The notes below the pieces were generated by a model. That model had not been told where the DNA came from. It did no database searches and saw only the letters and a program-made list of their open reading frames with translations. Positions 52,101 through 58,439 of a stretch of DNA of 64,000 nt are shown here, in pieces (position 1 is the stretch's first letter; each line of letters opens with the position of its first letter). Origin of the DNA: an uncultured Bacteroidales bacterium (GTDB taxonomy: Bacteria > Bacteroidota > Bacteroidia > Bacteroidales > Bacteroidaceae); contig CADAPC010000021.1 of NCBI GenBank assembly GCA_902789725.1, positions 1 to 64,000 on the forward strand. The letters run 5' to 3'. The translations under genes and the position numbers were made by a program.

Positions 52101-52353
52101 CACTACGGAGGGCAACTACACCGTTCGCTTTGTCAACATGACCACTGGAGGTACATTCCAGGAGTTCCTCCTGCTCGAATGCCGCATCAACACCGTCTAT
52201 AAAGAAGAACCCAATGCTATTGGCGGAATTGCCGCTCAGCACAAGCCTGCAGGCATCTACAGTCCGATGGGCGTGAAGCTCAACTCCCTGCAGAAGGGCC
52301 TGAACATCATCCGCGATGCTGATGGTAAAACTCGCAAGGTGCTGGTGAAATAA
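49180..52353 (+). CDS. Secreted GH98-type glycoside hydrolase with CBM-like domain
   Basis: 1057 residues with signal peptide ending MTAQ (about 23). The N-terminal 330 residues match the GH98 catalytic barrel: PLWLVHIDVWNSADPQKIID, WFTCQPASGGHTHI and NFLGWNYAEQFWGFD, where the Glu of YAEQFWG is a likely catalytic acid. A GH98 C-terminal region (about 340-600) follows, then a CBM35/6-like module (IIIEAENMDRKDVG, about 615-745), a Bacterial-repeat-like segment and a beta-sandwich (about 830-990). The tail (GLNIIRDADGKTRKVLVK) is the shared one. Known GH98 enzymes release blood-group oligosaccharides from glycans, and some cut glucuronoarabinoxylan. Which applies cannot be told. Monocistronic. 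Confidence 0.88.
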   Translation: MKSILHSLLMALMLLVASQTMTAQERRPIDSQHPLWLVHIDVWNSADPQKIIDLIPDDVKPYVCMNLSLSCQFDEGTEMYRMPRYAVRTYKSWATVCQANGMWFTCQPASGGHTHIQDDDLATFEYFFKNYPNFLGWNYAEQFWGFDVAGNKSSSTPANRWALFAKLVEMSHKYGGFLTVSWCGGTYHMNTNPIAELKRNKDFMAACQKYPEAILFLYKYTHAGCFYNNESVCWGPFISGLTKNYGVRYDNCGWNDTLNKLLGDKHGKKYPGSAGIGTVMEQTCVNGGAVWDGPELIWNGECFQGTSDSQIDGYTRRNWTTFPNFRGIWLDMWRKIIDGTMYIPTREEVLEKTKIVVINDKADDYTAWDDLYNGLYLQTDPFNQKKEWQWNYGQWYNNLCYFKSTGRYGAVPIVTGLYDDLAKKIPVQVKKSNYTSRWSTQTRKVADFNAQYPEVSTGDLYVNRYKNQLVTYTPYTYMNEKKTASAQIPLQYNTCESLELTWGKLSSGVIREYSDHIDFYLNNYRNDTTTQVLDKIVVKGATAEPTYSVSKRTLANHTTTKEWDAETGTFTLNVKHLGALDVTINCAGAATERSTDVVNSAPLTADLPKQPEDYTGEIIIEAENMDRKDVGSVALTHSGWWAQNVKDFAAMGYIDLGTKTTASLRHQLKLKKAGDYDIYVRYCNSTKAGKVRLTVNGKATLVDFEKTKLNDWRLAKVSATLKEGSNNFILLNTGGVGMYIDQIIYMPVGANPKKYDIAVREAENGKVEADLSEAMEGETVTLTITPNPGCELKELRVVNSVYFTEGKTIPVEDPKAETITFAMFDDNVTIQPVFVDNSSVYKLDFDQVLNGTMPVGWRATQENNDVHQYPSNYGSGARTFAGFTGYQGKALYWRNTNAEYGKQAAYPLKLAIGDYKLTFAQAAWKGAPQYKVQILNASGRVIAQSATYTATPDANGNTTANLTNAKTYELPFSITTEGNYTVRFVNMTTGGTFQEFLLLECRINTVYKEEPNAIGGIAAQHKPAGIYSPMGVKLNSLQKGLNIIRDADGKTRKVLVK

Positions 52354-52385
52354 GTTTCTAATATATTGTGGCAAGATAACGACAG

Positions 52386-52422
52386 AAAGAGTCTGTGCAA
52401 CTGCATGTTGCACGGACTCTTT
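52386..52422 (+). terminator. Terminator of the GH98 gene
   Basis: A 16-bp stem with one mismatch (52386-52401 with 52407-52422) and a 5-base loop, ending in TTT. Confidence 0.8.
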
Positions 52423-52488
52423 GCTGTATAAGGATGGGACGTTTCACTTATTTCAGTGGACCTACATATTGATAAAAGGCACGTTATC

Positions 52489-52551
52489 GTTCAATAACCA
52501 AGCCTTATTGCTCAATAACCCTGCCTTATTGTGTAATAAGGGTAAGTTATT
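52489..52551. repeat. Three 21-bp units at the 3' end of the NSS transporter gene
   Basis: Units at 52489, 52510 and 52531 (third diverged) follow the pattern GCTCAATAACCCTGCCTTAT then T. CCTTATT/AATAAGG (52524-52541) forms a hairpin just past the transporter stop codon, on which the third unit overlaps. Confidence 0.75.
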
Positions 52552-53923
52552 TGAGGAAAGCGAACACCCCGATTTGGTCGAGGAAGACGAGGGCGATGGC
52601 CAATGGAGCGATGTAGCGCAGGGAGAAAACGAGGAGCTTGAAATAGGGAGTCTTCATGTCGCCACCGTTGCTGAGTTCGTCGCGATAGAGCTTGCGGTCA
52701 AGTACCCATCCGGCAAAGATGCTGATGAGCATGCCGCCCAACGGTAAAAGAATGCGTCCGGAAAGGTCGTCGAACAACGAGAAGATGTTGCGGTCAAAGA
52801 GTTTTACACCGCTCAGAGGTCCGAACGAAAGAGAGCAGAGCGCGCCTAAAACCAGGACTGTGAGGGTGACAATTGTGGCTCCTTTCTTGCGCGACATCTT
52901 GAACTCTTCTGTTACATAGGCTGTTGCCACTTCATGCAACGAAATGGCGCTGGTAAGAGCGGCTACGAAAAGGAGAAAGTAGAAAGCTGTGGAGAAGACT
53001 ACTGCGAGGAAACTGCCGTCGCCCAAAGCCTGCTGAAATACGTTAGGCAGGGAAATGAAGGTAAGCCCAGCTCCTACACCTACGTCGTTGGGGTTCATAC
53101 CGATGTTAAACACGGAGGGGAAGATGATGAAGCCTGCCAGAATGGCTATGAGTGTGTCGATGACCGACACGTTCAGTGCCGACTTTGCCAATGGAGTCTG
53201 CTTGTCGAAGTAGCTGGCGTAAGTGCACAGACAACCCATGGCTAAACTCAGCGAGTAGAACGCTTGTCCCATGGCCTCGAGAATGGTGGTGCTGTCCACC
53301 TTGCTCCAGTCGGGACGCAGCAGAAACTCGATGCCCTGCGATGCTCCAGGCAGGGTGACAGAGCAGATTGCGAGGAAAATGGTGATGGCAAAAAGAGTAG
53401 GCATCATCAGTTTGGCAGACTTCTCGATGCCTGATTGTACACCGCGTGTGATGACAAAGTGTATGATGCCAATGAAAAGGAACAGCCACAGGGTGGGCGC
53501 CCAGGGGTTGGCGACGAAGTGGTTGAAAATGTCCTCGTATCGCGAGGCAGGAACTTCGTAAAAAGCGTTGGTGACGGAGAGGAAAGTGTAGTGCATGGTC
53601 CAGCCGCCTACCACCACATAATAACACATAATGAACCAGCCGGTGAAGACACCCATGCGTCCCACCCACTTCCAGGGTGAACCATTTGACACGATGCGGA
53701 ACGCACCTGCCGTGTTAGCATGGGTGTAGCGACCTATGAGGAACTCGCTGATCATGATGGGTAGGCCTAACAGCAAAATGCAGAGCACATAGATGATGAT
53801 GAATGCCGCACCGCCGTTTTCTCCTGTCTCGATGGGGAAACGCCACACGTTGCCTAAGCCAACGGCTGACCCAGCAGCTGCAAGGATGGCTCCTATTTTC
53901 GAGCCAAAATTTTCTCTCTCCAT
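52547..53923 (-). CDS. Sodium:neurotransmitter symporter (NSS/SNF) family transporter
   Basis: 458 residues. The start ENFGSKIGAILAAAGSAVGLGNVWRFP is the NSS helix-1 signature with the unwound sodium/substrate site. About eleven or twelve hydrophobic segments follow. The bacterial relatives import amino acids such as Leu, Trp or Tyr with sodium. The length is shorter than the eukaryotic members, as usual in bacteria. Its start overlaps the end of the VanZ-like gene by 31 bases; last gene of the prfB group. Confidence 0.93.
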   Translation of the reverse strand: MERENFGSKIGAILAAAGSAVGLGNVWRFPIETGENGGAAFIIIYVLCILLLGLPIMISEFLIGRYTHANTAGAFRIVSNGSPWKWVGRMGVFTGWFIMCYYVVVGGWTMHYTFLSVTNAFYEVPASRYEDIFNHFVANPWAPTLWLFLFIGIIHFVITRGVQSGIEKSAKLMMPTLFAITIFLAICSVTLPGASQGIEFLLRPDWSKVDSTTILEAMGQAFYSLSLAMGCLCTYASYFDKQTPLAKSALNVSVIDTLIAILAGFIIFPSVFNIGMNPNDVGVGAGLTFISLPNVFQQALGDGSFLAVVFSTAFYFLLFVAALTSAISLHEVATAYVTEEFKMSRKKGATIVTLTVLVLGALCSLSFGPLSGVKLFDRNIFSLFDDLSGRILLPLGGMLISIFAGWVLDRKLYRDELSNGGDMKTPYFKLLVFSLRYIAPLAIALVFLDQIGVFAFLK

Positions 53924-54291
53924 AATTTATCGATAAAAATAATGCACAACATTGCTATCAATACTCCCACAGCATCGGCCTCGAAATCTATCCAGTCGCC
54001 AGAGCGGCAAGTGGTGAGATATGCCTGCACCAATTCCATGGCTCCACCCAGGGCAAGGGCATAGAGCATAGTGAGTATGCGGGCCTTCCGTGTGAATGGA
54101 TTCTTGCCCCTCACCACATGATCCACCCATACTATCAGTGCCAAACCTCCATACATCACCATGTGTACCCATTTGTCAATCAAGGGTACATCGCCAAGGG
54201 GAGGATTTTCAGGAATGGGTATCGTGCTAAGTACTATAATGACCACCGAAATGATGATTGTCAAAAGGTATTTGCGTATGTGTATAGTCAT
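53893..54291 (-). CDS. VanZ-like membrane protein
   Basis: 132 residues from the ATG at 54291, chosen because AAAGGGAA precedes it and it begins the first membrane segment (MTIHIRKYLLTIIISVVIIVL). The alternative start at 54393 would overlap the CYTH gene. Four hydrophobic segments and the pattern DKWVHMVMYGGLAL ... GGAMELVQAYLTTCRSGDWIDFEADAVG match the VanZ-like family. The function in non-enterococcal bacteria is not established. Here it lies between a CYTH protein and a transporter. Confidence 0.8.
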   Translation of the reverse strand: MTIHIRKYLLTIIISVVIIVLSTIPIPENPPLGDVPLIDKWVHMVMYGGLALIVWVDHVVRGKNPFTRKARILTMLYALALGGAMELVQAYLTTCRSGDWIDFEADAVGVLIAMLCIIFIDKLWREKILARK

Positions 54292-54358
54292 TTCCCTTTC
54301 TTTTATTTTAGCCTTTAGGGAGGCTTTGTCATTGCTTGCTTTTCTTCGTGCTCTTGCG

Positions 54359-54880
54359 TTACAATCTTTCTGATGGGTCGTCCGATTGTTCAAATGCCAC
54401 CTCGTCCTTCCACAATTTGTAGGGGCGGCGCAGCATGTATTTGTTGTAGTAATGATAGTCGCCCGTCACTTCCTTGCCGAGGAAATCGGGACGCTCGTAG
54501 GTTTCGTCCTCGCTCTCCAGCTCTATCTCTGCCAGCACCAGTCCTTCGTTGTCGCCAAAAAACTCGTCCACCTCTACTATGTGCTTCCCGCACTTCACCA
54601 GATAGCGGTTTTTATCGACTCGTCCAGGCATGCAGAGCGTCATCATCTCGTGGGCATCTTCCAGCGAAATTTCCGTTTCAAATTCGTAGCGTGCCAGTCC
54701 TTCCTTTTTTGAGGGACCTTTGATGGTCAGGTAGCCTTTGTCATCACGAATTCTCACCCGCACGGTTTTGCCTGGTTCTGTGGCGAAATACCCTTGCTCA
54801 ATGTGTGTCTTGCTGTAGGCATGCGCTTTGAAGGAATTGTCTTTCACCAGAAACTTTCGTTCTATTTCTTGATGTACCAT
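54359..54880 (-). CDS. CYTH-domain protein (inorganic triphosphatase type)
   Basis: 173 residues from the ATG at 54880; the upstream in-frame region belongs to prfB. The signature EIERKFLV stands at residues 4-11, followed by charged strands of the triphosphate tunnel (VRVRIRDDKGYLTIKGPSK, YEFETEISLEDAHEM, EVDEFFGDNEGLVLAEIEL). Members hydrolyse inorganic triphosphate or related compounds with metal ions. Its start lies 1 base from the prfB stop, so the genes are cotranscribed. Confidence 0.92.
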   Translation of the reverse strand: MVHQEIERKFLVKDNSFKAHAYSKTHIEQGYFATEPGKTVRVRIRDDKGYLTIKGPSKKEGLARYEFETEISLEDAHEMMTLCMPGRVDKNRYLVKCGKHIVEVDEFFGDNEGLVLAEIELESEDETYERPDFLGKEVTGDYHYYNKYMLRRPYKLWKDEVAFEQSDDPSERL

Positions 54881-54881
54881 A

Positions 54882-55994
54882 TTATTCCTTTGTAGCAAAT
54901 TCCATGAGATAGGCTTTGATGAACCCATCCAGTTTACCGTCCATCACTCCACCGACATCGCTTGTCTGGTAGTTGGTGCGGTGGTCTTTCACACGGCGGT
55001 CATCAAACACGTAGGAACGTATCTGGCTGCCCCATTCAATCTTTTTCTTCCCTGCTTCCACCTTGGCCTGCTCAGCCATGCGGTGTTGCAATTCCTTGTC
55101 GTAGAGCATGGAACGGAGCAGACGCAGCGCATTCTCCTTATTCTTTGGCTGGTCGCGAGTTTCCGTGTTCTCAATCAAAATCTCCTCTTCCTCGCCTGTG
55201 TAGGGGTCTTTGTACTGGTAGCGCAGACGCACTCCCGACTCTACTTTGTTCACGTTTTGCCCACCTGCTCCGCTGGAACGGAAAGTGTCCCACGAAATAC
55301 GTGACTGCTCAATCTCCACATTGATGGTGTCATCTACCAGAGGAGTGACAAACACACTGGCGAAGGAGGTCATGCGCTTCCCTTGGGCATTGTAAGGACT
55401 CACGCGCACTAAACGATGCACGCCGCTTTCTCCCTTCAGGTAGCCATAGGCCATATCGCCTGCAATCTCCATTGTCACAGTTTTAATGCCTGCATCTTCA
55501 CCATCCTGATAGTTGCTGATGGTCACTTTGTAGCCGTGCTGTTCGGCATAGCGCTGGTACATTCTCATCAGCATCTGTGCCCAGTCTTGAGCCTCGGTGC
55601 CTCCCGCTCCTGCGTTGATTTTCAACACAGCGTCCATGTTGTCTGCCTCACCTTGCAACATGTTTTTCAGTTCCAAGTCTTCAATCAATCTTAGGGCTTT
55701 GGCATAGTAGTCGTCCACCTCTTCCTCGGTACTCATTTCTTCCTTGTAAAAGTCAAAAGCCACCTCTGTGTCGTCTGTCGCTGCTTTCACTTCGTTGTAG
55801 CCATCAATCCAGCGCTTCAATCCTTTCACCTTTTTCATCTGTGCCTCTGCCGCTTTTTGATCATCCCAAAAGCCAGGTGCTTGGGTGCGCAATTCTTCTT
55901 CTTCTACTTCCATCAGTTTCTGGTCAATCTGCAAATAGCGGTGCAAAGCCTCAGTTCTGTCCTTTATGTCCTTCAGTTGTTCTATTGTAATCAT
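54882..55994 (-). CDS. prfB: Peptide chain release factor 2
   Basis: 370 residues from the ATG at 55994 (MITIEQLKDIKDRTEALHRY). The catalytic GGQ is at residues 244-246. The stop-codon-reading motif is SPY (199-201) instead of the SPF of E. coli RF2. The frame runs through the position of the usual programmed frameshift (LHRYLQIDQK) without an in-frame stop, so this gene has no RF2 autoregulatory frameshift at that site. It releases peptides at UGA and UAA. First gene of the prfB-CYTH-VanZ-NSS group. Confidence 0.95.
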   Translation of the reverse strand: MITIEQLKDIKDRTEALHRYLQIDQKLMEVEEEELRTQAPGFWDDQKAAEAQMKKVKGLKRWIDGYNEVKAATDDTEVAFDFYKEEMSTEEEVDDYYAKALRLIEDLELKNMLQGEADNMDAVLKINAGAGGTEAQDWAQMLMRMYQRYAEQHGYKVTISNYQDGEDAGIKTVTMEIAGDMAYGYLKGESGVHRLVRVSPYNAQGKRMTSFASVFVTPLVDDTINVEIEQSRISWDTFRSSGAGGQNVNKVESGVRLRYQYKDPYTGEEEEILIENTETRDQPKNKENALRLLRSMLYDKELQHRMAEQAKVEAGKKKIEWGSQIRSYVFDDRRVKDHRTNYQTSDVGGVMDGKLDGFIKAYLMEFATKE

Positions 55995-56021
55995 GATGAT
56001 TCGATATTTATTTTCAGGGCG

Positions 56022-56029
56022 CAAAGGTA
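56022..56029 (-). promoter_or_regulatory. -7 box of the prfB group
   Basis: The complement is TACCTTTG, 28 bases before the start. -33 box unclear. Confidence 0.55.
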
Positions 56030-56069
56030 CGAAATCTTCTTGAAAAAAACGTCATGTCTGTGTAGAAAA

Positions 56070-56114
56070 GACAATTAGGAACCCCTTATGGAGGGTTCCT
56101 AATGCTAAATTGTC
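56070..56114 (-). terminator. Terminator of the fimbrial lipoprotein operon
   Basis: Perfect 10-bp stem (56075-56084 with 56093-56102) inside an outer GACAATT/AATTGTC pairing. On the minus strand it is followed by TTTTCT. Confidence 0.75.
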
Positions 56115-56135
56115 ATTTAAGTTCTTCAACGAAAA

Positions 56136-56999
56136 TCAGTAGGTCATTTCGGTTTCGTTCTCCCAAGGGGTGTTGAGCGTAACTGTGGCAGTGACGGATT
56201 GGGCATAGGAAGGAGTGGTTCCCACAAAGAAGGCTCCTGTGAGCGTGGTAATTTGATTTCGCTCCATAGCGATGTTGAATTCTCGCTCAAGATAGACATT
56301 CTCGTCTGCGTCCAAAGCCGTGACAGTCAACTTGATGGTTCCCTCTTGGTTGTGGAGGAACGTGTAGAGGTCGTACTGTGTCTCTGCATCTCCTTCTTGC
56401 ACATCGAATACCAGCTTTTGGGTGCTTTTCACGCTGCCTAATCCTGTAGCGGCATCAAACGCTCCGCTTCCACCTGTGTAAGTGAATTGCAATTTGGTCA
56501 CTCCCTCGGGAATTGCATCGGTGATGACGAAGCGGCAGAGCGACACAATGCGGTTGAGAGTGAGCGAGAGGGTTTGCGGTTCGTCGGTCACGGCAATTGA
56601 AGTGTGGTAGAGGAAGGTATCGGTATATCCCGTTGCGTTGGTGAATTGAATCTTTGCAGGATTGGTCATTGTAGGATTTCCTTTGCTGCTATGCGCCAAT
56701 GCCACCAACTGGTAGTTGCCCTCGTCGAGTTGGAAGGAAGCCGTGCCGAAACCGCTTTCCTCTGCTTTCTGATTGATTTGCTCTAAGCGGGTGCCTTCCA
56801 GATCGTAGATGGCAAAGTTGAGCCGTGTGCAGACTTCTGAATCTGTGGCGCGTGTAAGAGACTCAAATGGTGACTGTTCCAGCTGGTAAATGCTGACGGT
56901 AAGGTTCCCTTCTGTTTCGGGTGCAATCTCATCGGGTAGTGTGTATTGTTCACAGGCAGCAAAAAGGCCTGCAATGAGTAATAACGATAACTTTTTCAT
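56136..56999 (-). CDS. FimB/Mfa2-family fimbrial lipoprotein
   Basis: 287 residues. The lipobox is GLFAACEQY. The chain follows the two-domain beta pattern of FimB/Mfa2 anchoring subunits, with LTVSIYQLEQSPFESLTRATDSEVCTRLNFAIYDLEG at the start of the first domain and LNRIVSLCRFVITD in the middle. In Porphyromonas the equivalent anchors the fimbria and sets its length. Fimbrillin subunit genes were not found next to it. Second gene of a two-gene operon, 15 bases after its partner. Confidence 0.82.
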   Translation of the reverse strand: MKKLSLLLIAGLFAACEQYTLPDEIAPETEGNLTVSIYQLEQSPFESLTRATDSEVCTRLNFAIYDLEGTRLEQINQKAEESGFGTASFQLDEGNYQLVALAHSSKGNPTMTNPAKIQFTNATGYTDTFLYHTSIAVTDEPQTLSLTLNRIVSLCRFVITDAIPEGVTKLQFTYTGGSGAFDAATGLGSVKSTQKLVFDVQEGDAETQYDLYTFLHNQEGTIKLTVTALDADENVYLEREFNIAMERNQITTLTGAFFVGTTPSYAQSVTATVTLNTPWENETEMTY

Positions 57000-57014
57000 G
57001 GATGTTGCTTGGTG

Positions 57015-58304
57015 TTAATAGCTAATGTCGATGACAGGACGGAGTTTGATTTGACTGCCAAATGGTGTGGTGCCTGTATTGAAAGTATATGTATTACCGT
57101 CTTTTAGTGTATAGCCCCATCCGAAAGTGGAATTGATGGTACAGAAATAAATGGGAGAAATGTTGTTGTCAAATATCACAACAAGGGGGGATTCTTTGCT
57201 GAATATCTCAGTCTCTGCAGAAGTAGGCAGTCGCCAAGTCCCCTCAATGCCTGTAGGCTTCTCTAAGTTGGTCATAGGCTCGATTGTGGCTTGCTGCCAT
57301 GCAGCGGCATCAGTTGTGTTGTTAGGAACAACGTATGAGATGGATTTCTTTGACAACAGTACAGCCGTGCGGGCAGTTGTGTTGACCGACACGCAATAGT
57401 ATCCATTGCATTTCTGACCCGCAACAGGTGCGTAGGTCAGCTGGTTGTCTTTGTTGAGTTCGAAATCTATGCTGCCATCTTCACCCCATTCAGAGGCAGA
57501 AAGAGTGCAGGAGAGGGTAGCTCCATGCGCCACGTTATAAGCACCGCTGATGGTATAGTGCTTGTTGGCGAGCATGGCTGTTTCGGCAGTATAAGAGAAT
57601 CCTGATGTCCCTTCTGGTGAGGTCAACGAGACATTCACCATAGGTGTTCTTTTTGATGGGAAGAGCATCTGGTTAGGAGTGGCTTTCCAAGTGGTTCCAT
57701 CAGTTTGCTTTGTGAGGGAGACGATGTAACTTTCGGACGGAGAGGTGGGGTAGGTGCCATCGAACGACATGGTGCTGTAGAAAGGTGAGAGTGACACCTC
57801 TACCTTCGTGACATCTGTTGGCATATTGGTTATGATTACCTGGTCGATGCAGAGCACTTTGCGGTCGAGAGTGAGATTCAGGTCTCGCTCTTCACCGTCT
57901 TCCACTGTAATGTCGGTTTGTTTCTGTAGCAAATCTCCCATCAGTTTTCCTGCCTGACGCGCAATGACGCTGGTGGTAGTGGCTTCTTCTTGTGAAGGAA
58001 AGATGAATCGCGAGAGGTCGCTGCCGCCGAAAGCATAAATGCTGTAAGTGCCAGCGGATAGTTTTGTAGTTACTTCTGTGTTGTCAGCATCGGTAGAAAG
58101 CCGTTGCACACAGGCACCTGATGAGTTGAAAATGTAAATGAACCCTTCTGTCACGTTGTTGTCATCACCAGTACGGGTGGAAAGCGTGATACTTGCATTT
58201 TCTTTTTCTTGTGAAGAAAGTTCAATGTTTTCGTCCAATGAGACTTTCTCGCAGGAAGTGCACATCAATATAACACAGAGTGCTGTAGGTAGTTTGATTT
58301 TCAT
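57015..58304 (-). CDS. FimB/Mfa2-like lipoprotein with FISUMP-like C-terminus
   Basis: 429 residues. The lipobox is VILMCTSCEKV. The N-terminal 290 residues resemble the partner (NVTEGFIYIFNSSGACVQRL, LTLDRKVLCIDQVIIT) and fit the fimbrial anchor family. The last 120 (APVAGQKCNGYYCV ... TWRLPTSAETEIF) have a form seen in the DUF1566/FISUMP lectin-like group. Probably a surface-displayed adhesive subunit. First gene of the operon, with a full-consensus promoter. Confidence 0.72.
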   Translation of the reverse strand: MKIKLPTALCVILMCTSCEKVSLDENIELSSQEKENASITLSTRTGDDNNVTEGFIYIFNSSGACVQRLSTDADNTEVTTKLSAGTYSIYAFGGSDLSRFIFPSQEEATTTSVIARQAGKLMGDLLQKQTDITVEDGEERDLNLTLDRKVLCIDQVIITNMPTDVTKVEVSLSPFYSTMSFDGTYPTSPSESYIVSLTKQTDGTTWKATPNQMLFPSKRTPMVNVSLTSPEGTSGFSYTAETAMLANKHYTISGAYNVAHGATLSCTLSASEWGEDGSIDFELNKDNQLTYAPVAGQKCNGYYCVSVNTTARTAVLLSKKSISYVVPNNTTDAAAWQQATIEPMTNLEKPTGIEGTWRLPTSAETEIFSKESPLVVIFDNNISPIYFCTINSTFGWGYTLKDGNTYTFNTGTTPFGSQIKLRPVIDISY

Positions 58305-58325
58305 TGCTAAGTATTAGTTTTTTTG

Positions 58326-58356
58326 CAAATTTAAAGATAAAAGGGTATTGTACAAA
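58326..58356 (-). promoter_or_regulatory. Promoter of the fimbrial lipoprotein operon
   Basis: On the minus strand: TTTG, 19 bases, TAAATTTG, 22 bases before the start codon. Full consensus. It shows that this operon is separate from the NRPS gene upstream. Confidence 0.75.
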
Positions 58357-58439
58357 GCGAAAAGAAGAAAAAAATGATGTTTATGATGAAATTTATTGAG
58401 TAAAGTCATATTTGATAGTTCCCCAAATACATTTATTCA

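Noticed and set aside
55900..55994. Programmed frameshift in prfB
   Set aside because: The frame is continuous and no CTTTGA-type slip site is present.
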